From Exiguobacterium sp. (lineage in GTDB: Bacteria; Bacillota; Bacilli; Exiguobacteriales; Exiguobacteriaceae), in NCBI RefSeq assembly GCF_020832205.1, contig NZ_JAFIFD010000003.1, positions 1 to 64,000 on the forward strand: a stretch of DNA of 64,000 bases, in the 5' to 3' direction. Below, in pieces: positions 19,548 to 30,270 of the stretch. Every line of letters starts with the position of its first letter. The stretch's first letter is position 1. The translations under genes and the position numbers were made by a program. The notes beneath the pieces were generated by a model that saw only the letters and a list, made by a program, of their open reading frames with translations, was not told the origin of the DNA and did no database searches.

Positions 19548-19568
19548 GTTCGTGAACTAAATAGAATC

Positions 19569-19608
19569 AAATAGGAGCGGAAACAAGTGATTGTTCTCCG
19601 CTCTATTT
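19569..19608 (+). terminator. Strong stem-loop between gapA and pgk
   Basis: Long arms AAATAGGAGCGGAAACAA / TTGTTCTCCGCTCTATTT (small shifted bulge) around GTGA, with only TATTTAT after it. It may partly terminate, or protect the 3' end of a cggR-gapA transcript, giving gapA a different abundance from pgk-eno. Confidence 0.6.
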
Positions 19609-19645
19609 ATGAAATTGAAATGCACGACACATGGAGGCGAAGGTT

Positions 19646-20830
19646 ATGAACAAAAAGTCTATTCGTGACATCGATGTAAAAGGGAAACGCGTCTTCTGCC
19701 GCGTTGACTTCAACGTTCCACTCAAAGATGGCGTCATTCAAGACGAGACTCGTATTCAAGCGGCCCTCCCGACGATCAAGCATTTGATCGACGGCGGCGC
19801 GAAAGTCATCTTGGCGAGCCACCTCGGCCGTCCAGGCGGCGAGAAGAACGAGAAATACTCGCTTGCACCGGTCGCAGAACGTTTGAGTGAGCTTCTTGGA
19901 AAAGAAGTACCGCTCGCGAAAGAAGCGTACGGCCCGGATGCTGAAGAAGCAGTTGCAAAACTTGCTGAAGGCGACGTCCTCGTTCTTGAAAACGTTCGTT
20001 TCTACCCAGGTGAAACGAAAAACGACCCGGAACTTGCCAAAGGTTTCGCGGCGCTTGCTGACGTCTTCGTCAACGACGCGTTCGGTGCGGCTCACCGTGC
20101 CCACGCTTCGACAGAAGGCATCGCGCAAAACGTCGAGACGGCAGTTGCTGGTCTGTTGATGGAGAAAGAACTTGAAGTGCTCGGCAAGGCGCTCTCGAAC
20201 CCGGACCGTCCGTTCACGGCGATCATCGGCGGTTCGAAAGTTGCTGACAAGATTGGGGTCATCGACCACTTGCTTGACATCGTTGACACACTCATCATCG
20301 GTGGCGGTCTCTCGTACACGTTCTCGAAAGCACTCGGGCACGAAGTCGGGACGTCACTCCTTGAGGAAGACAAGCTCGACCTCGCACGTCAATTCATGAA
20401 AAAAGCAGAAGACAAAGGCGTGAAGTTCTTGATGCCAGTCGACTGCGTCATTGCGAAAGAATTCGGCGAAGAGACTTACGTCGGACCAGTCGACATCGAC
20501 TCGATCCCTGCGGATCATATGGGTCTTGATATCGGACCGAAAACAGTCGAAATTTACGCGGAAGCAATTCGCGAATCGAAACTTGTCGTTTGGAACGGAC
20601 CGATGGGCGTATTCGAACTTGATAAATACGCAAACGGAACGAAAGGTGTCGCTCAAGCACTCGCAGACAGCGACGCATACTCAATCATCGGTGGTGGGGA
20701 CTCAGCCGCTGCAGCTGCCAAGTTTGGCCTTGCAGATCAAATGAGCCACATTTCAACTGGTGGTGGCGCTTCACTCGAATTCATGGAAGGCAAAAAACTT
20801 CCAGGCGTCGAGGCGCTCAACGACAAGTAA
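19646..20830 (+). CDS. pgk: Phosphoglycerate kinase
   Basis: 394 residues. ATG 19646 lies eight bases after GGAGG; the in-frame ATG 19631 precedes that SD and is rejected. N-terminal substrate motif [18 protein letters not shown], and the C-terminal nucleotide motif [13 protein letters not shown]. Converts 1,3-bisphosphoglycerate to 3-phosphoglycerate with ATP formation. Confidence 0.98.
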   Translation: MNKKSIRDIDVKGKRVFCRVDFNVPLKDGVIQDETRIQAALPTIKHLIDGGAKVILASHLGRPGGEKNEKYSLAPVAERLSELLGKEVPLAKEAYGPDAEEAVAKLAEGDVLVLENVRFYPGETKNDPELAKGFAALADVFVNDAFGAAHRAHASTEGIAQNVETAVAGLLMEKELEVLGKALSNPDRPFTAIIGGSKVADKIGVIDHLLDIVDTLIIGGGLSYTFSKALGHEVGTSLLEEDKLDLARQFMKKAEDKGVKFLMPVDCVIAKEFGEETYVGPVDIDSIPADHMGLDIGPKTVEIYAEAIRESKLVVWNGPMGVFELDKYANGTKGVAQALADSDAYSIIGGGDSAAAAAKFGLADQMSHISTGGGASLEFMEGKKLPGVEALNDK

Positions 20831-20848
20831 AACAGAGGAGGATTATCG

Positions 20849-21601
20849 ATGCGTAAACCGATTATTGCAGGTAACTGGAAAATGAACAAAACACTCTCGG
20901 AAGCCGTCGCTTTCGTAGAGGAAGTCAAAAACAACATCCCGTCAACGGACAAAGTTGACGCGGCGATCGGCGCACCAGCAGTATTCTTGGCCCCAATGGT
21001 AGAAGCGGCCAAAGGATCGAACTTGAAGTTGAGTGCCCAAAACATGTACGACAAAGACAGCGGGGCATACACAGGCGAAACAAGCCCGGCCATGATCGCT
21101 GACCTCGGCGTGACGTACGTCATCCTTGGACACTCAGAGCGCCGCGAATACTTCGGCGAGTCGGATGCGTTCATCAACAGCAAAACGAAAAAAGCGTTCG
21201 AACACGGTCTTACGCCAATCGTTTGCGTCGGTGAAACACTCGAGGAGCGCGAAGGCGGTAAGTTCGAAGAAGTCATCAAGACGCAAGTCGAAGGTGGCCT
21301 CGCGGACCTTTCAGCTGACCAAGTGAAACAACTCGTCATCGCTTACGAGCCAGTTTGGGCGATCGGTACGGGTAAATCAGCGGACGAAGCAGACGCACAA
21401 AGCTCATGCAAATATGTTCGTGACGTGGTAAAAGGTCTTTACGGTGAAGACGTGGCGGCTGCAGTTCGCATCCAATACGGCGGTTCTGTAAAACCTGAGA
21501 ACATCAAGGAGTATATGGCGCAAGAAGACATCGACGGCGCACTCGTCGGCGGTGCTTCACTTGAAGCTGCTTCGTTCCTCAAGTTGTTGGAGGCGATTTA
21601 A
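20849..21601 (+). CDS. tpiA: Triose-phosphate isomerase
   Basis: 250 residues of the TIM barrel. Lys12 (NWKMNK), catalytic His95 (GHSERR), catalytic Glu167 ([12 protein letters not shown]) and phosphate-binding YGGSVKPEN are all present. It abuts gpmI with no gap. Confidence 0.98.
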   Translation: MRKPIIAGNWKMNKTLSEAVAFVEEVKNNIPSTDKVDAAIGAPAVFLAPMVEAAKGSNLKLSAQNMYDKDSGAYTGETSPAMIADLGVTYVILGHSERREYFGESDAFINSKTKKAFEHGLTPIVCVGETLEEREGGKFEEVIKTQVEGGLADLSADQVKQLVIAYEPVWAIGTGKSADEADAQSSCKYVRDVVKGLYGEDVAAAVRIQYGGSVKPENIKEYMAQEDIDGALVGGASLEAASFLKLLEAI

Positions 21602-23143
21602 ATGGCAAGACCAGTCGCCCTCATCATCTTAGATGGTTTTGGAATGCGGGACGAGACGTTCGGTAACGCGGTCGCTGCGGCGAACAAACCGAACTTCGAC
21701 CGTTTCTGGGAAACGTATCCGCATACGCTTCTCAACGCGCAAGGCGAGTACGTCGGCCTTCCTGAAGGTCAGATGGGTAACTCGGAAGTCGGTCACTTGA
21801 ACATCGGTGCCGGCCGGGTCGTCTATCAGTCACTCTCACGCGTCAACAACGCCATCAAAGACCGTTCTTTCTTCGATCGTCAAGCGATGAACCACTTGGC
21901 GGGACATGTGAAGAAGTACGATTCGAGCCTCCACATCATGGGTCTCGTTTCGGACGGTGGGATTCACTCCCACATTCAACATATGTTCGCTGTCGTTGAG
22001 TTCGCAAAACTTCATGGCATTGAAAAAGTATACATTCACGCTTTCACGGACGGCCGTGACTGTGATCCGAAATCAGGTGCAAGCTTCCTCGAACAGACGG
22101 AAGCGAAGCTCGCTGAACTCGGTGTCGGTCAAGTCGCTAGCGTGTCTGGACGTTACTATGCCATGGACCGCGACAACCGTTGGGAGCGCGTCGTGAAAGT
22201 ATACGACGTTCTCGTCAAAGGTGAAGGCGAAGTCGGCACGAACGCCGTCGACGTCTTGAACCAGTCGTATGAAGCGGGGCTCACGGATGAGTTCGTCAAC
22301 CCGACGGTCATCGAGAAAGACGGACAACCGATCGCGACGATCAAAGACAACGACGCGATTATGTTCTTCAACTTCCGTCCGGACCGGGCGATCGAATTGG
22401 CGAAAGTGTTCAAAGAGAAGACCGGCTTCAAAGGCTTCGAACTTGCGAGCACACATCCAGAGAACATCTTGCTCGTCTCAATGACGAAGTTCTCGGATGA
22501 AATCGACACGGACATCGTCTTCCCACCGGAAGATTTGAAAAACACGCTCGGTGAAACACTCGCCGCGCAAGGGTACAAACAGCTCCGCGCCGCGGAAACT
22601 GAGAAATACCCGCACGTCACGTTCTTCTTGAACGGACAACAAGAAACACCGTTTGAAGGCGAAGATCGCTTCCTCGTACCGTCGCCGAAAGTCGCGACGT
22701 ACGATTTGAAACCGGAAATGAGCGCATACGAGCTCACAGAAGGACTTCTTGAGCGTATCGAGTCGGATACGTACGACGCGTACATCATCAACTACGCGAA
22801 CCCGGACATGGTCGGTCACTCGGGTATGCTCGAACCGACGAAAAAAGCGGTCGAAGTCGTCGACGAATGCCTCGGTAAAGTAGTGGACGCACTCATTGCC
22901 AAAGGCGGCGCGGCGATCATCACGGCAGACCACGGGAACGCTGACCTCGTCACGAACCCGGACGGTTCACCGATGACGGCGCATACGACAGAACCTGTCC
23001 CATGTATCATCACGAAGTCAGGCGTGGAACTGAAACCTGTTCTAAAAGGTTCGCTTTGCGACCTCGCGCCGACGTTGATCGACCTTCTCGGTGCTGATCA
23101 ACCGGCTGAAATGACTGGTACGTCAATCGTTACAAAAAAATAA
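21602..23143 (+). CDS. gpmI: Cofactor-independent phosphoglycerate mutase
   Basis: 513 residues, Mn-dependent alkaline-phosphatase-superfamily enzyme. Metal ligand Asp11 (ILDGFG), phosphorylated Ser61 (QMGNSEVGH), the metal site ITADHGNADL and the late histidine in DMVGHSG are intact. Confidence 0.97.
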   Translation: MARPVALIILDGFGMRDETFGNAVAAANKPNFDRFWETYPHTLLNAQGEYVGLPEGQMGNSEVGHLNIGAGRVVYQSLSRVNNAIKDRSFFDRQAMNHLAGHVKKYDSSLHIMGLVSDGGIHSHIQHMFAVVEFAKLHGIEKVYIHAFTDGRDCDPKSGASFLEQTEAKLAELGVGQVASVSGRYYAMDRDNRWERVVKVYDVLVKGEGEVGTNAVDVLNQSYEAGLTDEFVNPTVIEKDGQPIATIKDNDAIMFFNFRPDRAIELAKVFKEKTGFKGFELASTHPENILLVSMTKFSDEIDTDIVFPPEDLKNTLGETLAAQGYKQLRAAETEKYPHVTFFLNGQQETPFEGEDRFLVPSPKVATYDLKPEMSAYELTEGLLERIESDTYDAYIINYANPDMVGHSGMLEPTKKAVEVVDECLGKVVDALIAKGGAAIITADHGNADLVTNPDGSPMTAHTTEPVPCIITKSGVELKPVLKGSLCDLAPTLIDLLGADQPAEMTGTSIVTKK

Positions 23144-24463
<1,320 letters not shown>

Positions 24464-24473
24464 TTGATTGTTT

Positions 24474-24504
24474 CAGGCTCGCCAACTGGCGGGCCTGTTT
24501 TTTT
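24474..24504 (+). terminator. Terminator of the glycolytic operon
   Basis: Stem CAGGCTCGCCA / TGGCGGGCCTG followed by TTTTTTTG. Confidence 0.9.
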
Positions 24505-24516
24505 GTATGTTTTTCA

Positions 24517-24637
24517 ACCCGTCCTGGCGGCACCGATGCTTTCTGCAGGCAATCCACGGAGCCTCCTCGCGCTACGCGCTTGTGGGGTCTCCGCGAGATT
24601 GCTTTCCTGCAAGAGTCACGGTGCCGCTTGGACGGGT
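24517..24637. repeat. Long palindromic repeat, copy 1
   Basis: Imperfect 121-base inverted repeat. Outer arms ACCCGTCC..GCGGCACCG / CGGTGCCGC..GGACGGGT; inner GGCAATC / GATTGC and a core that on the minus strand reads GGAGACCCCACAAGCG...GGAGGCTCC. The minus-strand motif GCAGGAAAGC is shared with copies 2 and 3. Apparent ORFs here are by-products of the palindrome. Confidence 0.75.
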
Positions 24638-24723
24638 GTGGACGTTCGCTCACGCTCATACTTTTTAGGGTACATCATTCATTCGATGACGTACGTCTCG
24701 CGTGTAAAGCGGAACGCGAAACA

Positions 24724-24829
24724 AGACGGCAGGCTGACTCCTAGGGGAGAGTGATGCAAGGATGACCCCGCAAAGCGCATTGCGCTGCGGAGGCATCCGC
24801 ATCACCCCAGGAAAGCAGCCTGCCGTCTA
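24724..24829. repeat. Long palindromic repeat, copy 2
   Basis: Perfect 13-base outer arms AGACGGCAGGCTG / CAGCCTGCCGTCT enclosing CTCCTAGGGGAGAGTGATGC, the core GACCCCGCAAAGCG...GCGGAGGCATCC and GCATCACCCCAGGAAAGC. Inner arms GTGATGC / GCATCAC also pair. The layout resembles abundant intergenic palindromes I remember from other Bacillaceae. Confidence 0.8.
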
Positions 24830-24905
24830 GTGAAGCCAAAAACATGAGGTATGTTAACCCATCATTTCGGGAATAGGACAGTGTAGGTGAAAGGAGGCGT
24901 TCGTC

Positions 24906-24998
24906 ATGATGATCAGCGGGCTGTTCCTTCTTCTCATTGTCCTCGGGATTGGTGGCTACTTCTTGTATAAAGCCATGGAAGACCGGAAATGGTCGTGA
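24906..24998 (+). CDS. 30-residue single-span membrane peptide
   Basis: MMISGLFLLLIVLGIGGYF is a hydrophobic span followed by LYKAMEDRKWS. AAAGGAGGCG lies eight bases before ATG 24906, a near-perfect ribosome binding site. The stop codon falls inside a stem-loop (24991-25012). Function unknown; no clear promoter seen. Confidence 0.6.
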   Translation: MMISGLFLLLIVLGIGGYFLYKAMEDRKWS

Positions 24999-25012
24999 CG
25001 CATGTCACGACC
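24991..25012 (+). repeat. Stem-loop flanking the left end of the IS
   Basis: Perfect stem GGTCGTGAC / GTCACGACC around GCAT, directly abutting the IS end. It looks like a terminator hairpin without its T tract. Confidence 0.7.
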
Positions 25013-25100
25013 GCAGATTGTAGACAAAGTCACGTTTCAGGCGAACTGAAACGTGACTTTGTCGTTTTAGGGCCTTGAGGCGCTCTGCCCGAGCCCCTGT

Positions 25101-26468
25101 TCAGGCGGGCTGGGTGTTCTTCCATGCCCAGCCCGCCATCTTCTTGAGATTGAGGGCAGCAAAAGTAAGCATCGCCTGCATTGAAACTTTTTCAAGTCCC
25201 CGATAGCGGGTCCAACGCATGCCATGCTTCTCTTTTGCGTCCGCGAACACGCGCTCGACCGTCTGTTTCCGCCGGTCATAGATGTTGCGGTTCAATTCCG
25301 TGTGGCGGAGGTCTTCGACCTCGTCCATATAGGGTTGCCAGAGATGTCGCTCGATTATCCGTTGGTGCTTCTGGCTCTTCGTGCACTGTTCGAGCAACGG
25401 GCAGTTCACACAAACCGCTGGGTTTGAGACGTACTTGCGTTTCCCCTCGCGCATCGTCGTGCTGTACGTTAATAACTCGTTGTTCGGGCAGATGTAGACA
25501 TCATGGTGCTCGTCATAGATGAAATCTTTGGTCTTGAAGGCGCCCTTCTTGCCCTTCGGGCGCGTGTAAGGGAAGACCGGCAGGATCCCACGGTCGATCA
25601 GCAGCTTGGCAATGGCCGGATTTTTATAGGCGGAGTCGGCAGCGACGGCGAACGGTTGAATCAGGCGGTCGGAGACCTTGTCGAGCAGATCGGGAAACGC
25701 CACACTATCGTGCACGTTCCCCGGCGTGACGACGGCACCGAGCACGAACCCATGGGCGTCGCTCGCCGCATGGACCGAGTAAGCGAACTGCTTCTCACGC
25801 TCACCCTTCACGTAATATCCACTCTCAGGGTCCGTCGTACTGACCTTGATTTCCTTCGTCTCCTCCGCCTGATTCTTTTTTGGCCCTAAGAGCTTCTTTC
25901 CACTCTCTTCGCGGTCTCGCTCGACCTCGGCATCGAGTTGTACCTGATAGTGTTTCACCTCTTGCCGGACGGTCTTCTTGACGAGCTTCCGCTTGTTCGC
26001 GTTCGCTTTAACGTGCGTCGAGTCGACGAATAGGACGGCTCGATCGATGAATCCAGCGTCTGCAGCCTGTTCAAGGATGTGATAGAAGATGTCGTCGAAT
26101 AAGCTCGTGTACTGGAAGCGACGAACATAGTTCTTCCCGAACGTCGAGAAATGTGGCACCTTGTCCGTGAACCCGAACCCGAGAAACCAACGGTATGCGA
26201 CGTTCGTCTCAATCTCACGGATCGTCTGTCGCATGGACCGGATACCGAAAAGGTACTGAAGGAAGGCCATTTTGATCAGGACGACAGGGTCGACGCTCGG
26301 TCGACCACGGTCCTCAGAATATAAGTCCTCCACGAGCGGGTAGATGAACTCAAAGTCAATCACCGCCTCGATTTTCCGGACCAGATGGTCCGCTGGCACG
26401 AGCTCGTCGAGCGTGACCATCTCCAGTTGTGTCCGATTGGTTTCCGATTCTGTTGATTTCCTGATCAT
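25101..26468 (-). CDS. IS1182-family DDE transposase
   Basis: 455 residues from ATG 26468, chosen because GGAGG lies nine bases upstream; the frame stays open to 26588 but that would run into the palindrome. N-terminal DUF772 domain (DRGRPSVDPVVLIKMAFLQYLFGIRSMRQTIREIETN), then a DDE domain with FVDSTHVKA, VAADSAYK and ERVFADAKEKHGMRWTRYRG as candidate D, D and E. A treble-Cys segment CPNNE...CVNCPLLEQC is typical of the family. It looks intact. Confidence 0.9.
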   Translation of the reverse strand: MIRKSTESETNRTQLEMVTLDELVPADHLVRKIEAVIDFEFIYPLVEDLYSEDRGRPSVDPVVLIKMAFLQYLFGIRSMRQTIREIETNVAYRWFLGFGFTDKVPHFSTFGKNYVRRFQYTSLFDDIFYHILEQAADAGFIDRAVLFVDSTHVKANANKRKLVKKTVRQEVKHYQVQLDAEVERDREESGKKLLGPKKNQAEETKEIKVSTTDPESGYYVKGEREKQFAYSVHAASDAHGFVLGAVVTPGNVHDSVAFPDLLDKVSDRLIQPFAVAADSAYKNPAIAKLLIDRGILPVFPYTRPKGKKGAFKTKDFIYDEHHDVYICPNNELLTYSTTMREGKRKYVSNPAVCVNCPLLEQCTKSQKHQRIIERHLWQPYMDEVEDLRHTELNRNIYDRRKQTVERVFADAKEKHGMRWTRYRGLEKVSMQAMLTFAALNLKKMAGWAWKNTQPA

Positions 26469-26550
26469 CCGATCCGCCTCCATGACTGTTTCTATATCTC
26501 TCATTATAAAAAAGCGACGGCGGTACGAAAAGAGGGATTGATGCGTAGAC

Positions 26551-26666
26551 CGACCGCGGGCACGGCGAGACTTCCAGGGGATCAGCAAGCGAAGGGAGAC
26601 CCAGCAGCGACAAAGTCGCGATGCGGCTCCCTGCTTGCCCCCAGAAAAGCGAGCTGTGCCCGGTCG
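26551..26666. repeat. Long palindromic repeat, copy 3 (inside the IS)
   Basis: Outer arms CGACCG..GGGCAC / GTGCCCGGTCG; inner CTTCCAGGGG / CCCCCAGAAAAGC, CAGCAAGCG / CTGCTTG, and core GGGAGACCCAGCAGCGAC / GTCGCGATGCGGCTCCC. Shares the GAGACCC...GCGG(A)GGC(T)CC core with copies 1 and 2. Confidence 0.75.
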
Positions 26667-26710
26667 GGCAAATAAAAAAGACTGCAGACAATGTTTTGTC
26701 TACAGTCTGC

Positions 26711-26740
26711 GTCACGGACAAATTAGTCCGTGACTTTTTT
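26711..26740 (+). terminator. Terminator abutting the right IS end
   Basis: Stem GTCACGGAC / GTCCGTGAC around AAATTA, then TTTTTT. It probably ended the transcription unit that the IS now separates from the padR operon. Confidence 0.8.
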
Positions 26741-26810
26741 ATGTCATTCATTGACATATATCATTCAACGATATATAGTGGACGTATGAAGTATATCGTT
26801 GAATGATATA
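26741..26810 (+). promoter_or_regulatory. padR promoter with three operator-like palindromes
   Basis: Consensus promoter TTGACA (26751-26756), 17-base spacer, TATAGT (26774-26779). The 19-base site TATATCATTCAACGATATA (26757-26775) fills the spacer; its exact reverse complement TATATCGTTGAATGATATA (26792-26810) lies between the start point and the ribosome binding site. Upstream, ATGTCA-TTCAT-TGACAT (26741-26757) overlaps the -35 and carries the ATGT/ACAT ends known for PadR sites. Confidence 0.75.
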
Positions 26811-26822
26811 GGAGGTGGCCAC

Positions 26823-27155
26823 ATGCCACGTAATGACACGATTGAGCTCGGCGAGTTGACCGACAGTATGTTTTATATTTTGCTCGCCTTGACCGAGCCG
26901 AGACATGGCTACTTGATTATGCAGTTCGTCGAAGAATTGACGGCGGGCCGGATGCAAATCGGACCGGCTTCGATGTATACGATTATCAAGAAGCTCGTCG
27001 CTGCGGGACTCATCCACCCGCTCGATGGGGACGGGAAGAAAAAGAGTTACTTGATCACAGATGTGGGGCGCGATTTGCTCCGAGATGATATGAAGCGACG
27101 CCAAGCGATTGTCGAGGATGCACGGTTCATTTTAGAAGGGGAGGGACACGTATGA
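26823..27155 (+). CDS. PadR-family transcriptional repressor
   Basis: 110 residues. ATG 26823 follows AGGAGGTGG; the in-frame ATG 26799 lies inside an operator and is rejected. Winged HTH LTDSMFYILLALTEPRHGYLIMQFVEELTAGRMQIGPASMYTIIKKLVAAGLI and the wing DGKKKSYLITDVGRDLL. Overlaps the DUF2812 gene by four bases, a pairing common in Bacillota. Autoregulation is inferred from the promoter. Confidence 0.92.
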   Translation: MPRNDTIELGELTDSMFYILLALTEPRHGYLIMQFVEELTAGRMQIGPASMYTIIKKLVAAGLIHPLDGDGKKKSYLITDVGRDLLRDDMKRRQAIVEDARFILEGEGHV

Positions 27156-27679
27156 AACGGAAGTATATGTCGAGCTGGGGGCTCGCGTTTGCCGAAGAGC
27201 GAGAGATGCGAAAGCTTGAGCAAATGGCGGCTCGTGGCTGGCACTTAGAGAAGTTCGCACCGCTCGGCTATTCTTTAGTCGAAGGCGAACCGATGGACGT
27301 CCAGTACAGCCTCGATTACCGGAAACGTCCGGACGAAGAGTATTTCGAGATGTTCGCGGCGAGCGGGTGGGAGCATGTCACGTCGACGGGAGACGAGATT
27401 CACATCTTTAAAGGTCGCCCGGACGCACGGCCGATTTATTCAGATTGTGACACGATGATCGCGAAGTATGCGACAGAAGAGCGGCAGATGGGGCGGGCGG
27501 CGCTCACGTTACTTGTCGTATGGCTCGGCTTTCTCCTCATGTTGCAACTCGATTGGTCGAGCATGATCAGGACAGTGATTATCCTAGTCCATCTGCTTAT
27601 CACAATCGGACTCATCTTCACAGGACTCCCGTACCTCGGTTTCCTCATGAAGCGAAAATGGATGGAACGCGACAGCTGA
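27152..27679 (+). CDS. DUF2812 membrane protein
   Basis: 175 residues. The N-terminal cytosolic domain (EMRKLEQMAARGWHLEKFAPLGYSLVEGEP...YFEMFAASGWEHV) is the DUF2812 signature with its two similar W-H/W-E units; two membrane spans lie at about residues 117-135 and 140-160. Translationally coupled to PadR (ATGA). Probably the effector controlled by PadR, perhaps in response to a membrane-active compound; exact function unknown. Confidence 0.85.
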   Translation: MKRKYMSSWGLAFAEEREMRKLEQMAARGWHLEKFAPLGYSLVEGEPMDVQYSLDYRKRPDEEYFEMFAASGWEHVTSTGDEIHIFKGRPDARPIYSDCDTMIAKYATEERQMGRAALTLLVVWLGFLLMLQLDWSSMIRTVIILVHLLITIGLIFTGLPYLGFLMKRKWMERDS

Positions 27680-27684
27680 CTAGG

Positions 27685-27709
27685 CGGATGGCACAAGCCA
27701 TCCGTTTTT
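27685..27709 (+). terminator. Terminator of the padR operon
   Basis: Stem CGGATGGC / GCCATCCG around ACAA, then TTTTT. Confidence 0.9.
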
Positions 27710-27811
27710 GTTTTGGCCGACTGAACTATTCAAATAAAAAATAGTTAGGCGGGAAGCACCGTTTTTCGAAAAGCCTCTATTCAAAGAAAATGGAATCAGG
27801 CATGATGATTA

Positions 27812-27827
27812 ATGAAAGCGCTTGCAT
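27812..27827 (+). promoter_or_regulatory. cre site (CcpA) before the alpha-amylase gene
   Basis: ATGAAAGCGCTTGCAT fits the catabolite responsive element consensus (WTGNNARCGNWWWCAW). It lies 24 bases before the start codon, where CcpA with HPr(Ser-P) would repress. Confidence 0.8.
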
Positions 27828-27838
27828 TAATTTGATGA

Positions 27839-29395
<1,557 letters not shown>

Positions 29396-29423
29396 GAAAA
29401 ACGAGTCGTGAGACTCGTTTTTT
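29396..29423. terminator. Bidirectional terminator between amylase and lipM
   Basis: Stem AAAAACGAGTC / GACTCGTTTTT around GTGA, touching the lipM stop codon. Confidence 0.85.
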
Positions 29424-30252
29424 AGCGTTTCCAACTCCAGTCGTCGCTCTCGTACTTCAAGACGAGCTGACGAATCGTTTCTTGTTGCGTGTCCGTGAAC
29501 ACGAGCGGTTCGAACGTCAAGTCGAACGCGTCGCGGAAACCGTCCGTGAAGGCGGCGGCGACTTCATCGAATGCGATCGTTCGGCCGAGCGTCTCGTTCA
29601 AGGCGACGGCTTTGCCGCTGAACCGTTCTTTCGCGCGTGCCTTCTCGTCTGCTTCCATACTGAAACAGTCGAACAAGACGTCGTCGTCAATCGACAACGG
29701 GATCGACCCGTGTTGAAGAACGGCGCCTTGATGGCGCACTTGGGCACTACCGGCGATTTTTCTGCCGTCGACGGCGAGCTCATAGTAGGAGGCGGCGTCG
29801 AAGCAGACGGCCGACTTCGGTTTTCGCAGCGCTTCGCGGTCGGCGTCGGTCAAAGGGACCGAGAATTCAGCGGGGACACCGAGTGACTGGTAGCCGCGCC
29901 GGACCCCTTCGGTCAGCAGACGATAGCTCTCGATGACGTTCGTCGGCAAAGAAGGCATCGTCTCCGGCAAGATGACACTATACGTCAGTTCATCCGCATG
30001 AAGGACGGCCCGCCCCCCGGTCAAGCGCCGGACGACCGGGATGTCATTTGTTTTTAGCCGTGCCCGGTCGAGGTCGCGCGTCGCTCGTTGAAAGCGGCCG
30101 ACGCTGATGGCGTGCGGCGCCCACGAGTAGAAACGGAGCGTCGGTTTTAGTTCGCCTCGGGCGACGAACGTGGCGACCGCTTCATCGATGGCCATGTTTT
30201 CGGCCGGGGTGTGGTCTTTTGTCGTCAGTAGGTGCCATGTCGTTCCATTCAT
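29422..30252 (-). CDS. lipM: Octanoyltransferase LipM
   Basis: Transfers octanoate from octanoyl-ACP to GcvH in lipoate synthesis of Firmicutes. 276 residues of the LplA/LipB fold: VVRRLTGGRAVLHADELTYSV, catalytic Cys150 in SAVCFDA, and GRKIAGSAQVRHQGAVLQHGS. It aligns with Bacillus LipM from end to end, which distinguishes it from LplJ. 18 bases downstream of lipA, same strand. Confidence 0.93.
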   Translation of the reverse strand: MNGTTWHLLTTKDHTPAENMAIDEAVATFVARGELKPTLRFYSWAPHAISVGRFQRATRDLDRARLKTNDIPVVRRLTGGRAVLHADELTYSVILPETMPSLPTNVIESYRLLTEGVRRGYQSLGVPAEFSVPLTDADREALRKPKSAVCFDAASYYELAVDGRKIAGSAQVRHQGAVLQHGSIPLSIDDDVLFDCFSMEADEKARAKERFSGKAVALNETLGRTIAFDEVAAAFTDGFRDAFDLTFEPLVFTDTQQETIRQLVLKYESDDWSWKR

Positions 30253-30270
30253 ATATGTCGCTTCTTTCTC

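Larger units (their letters stand above)
25013..26710 (-). mobile_element. IS1182-family insertion sequence
   Basis: About 1.7 kb. Terminal inverted repeats GCAGATTGTAGACAAA (25013-25028) and TTTGTCTACAGTCTGC (26695-26710) match at 15 of 16 positions. A subterminal perfect hairpin lies inside the left end (25023-25063, 18-base arms beginning GACAAAGTCACG), and a smaller one inside the right end (26680-26706). One transposase gene on the minus strand. Flanks begin GTCACGACC (left) and GTCACGGAC (right), a possible degraded target duplication. A palindromic repeat (26551-26666) sits between the transposase start and the right end. Confidence 0.8.

Noticed and set aside
24464-24754. Two overlapping open frames (96 and 66 residues) after eno
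   Set aside because: They run through the eno terminator and palindromic repeat 1, lack ribosome binding sites and have no protein-like pattern.
24853-24874. SigB-like GTTAAC / GGGAAT pair before the 30-residue ORF
   Set aside because: The spacer is only 10 bases, too short for a sigma-B promoter.
25101-26588. Longer transposase frame beginning at 26588
   Set aside because: The first 40 residues are encoded by palindrome 3 and the promoter region; the SD supports ATG 26468.
29422-30252. Gene as lipoate-protein ligase LplJ
   Set aside because: The SAVCFDA cysteine and full-length match are those of LipM; the next lipL completes the relay.
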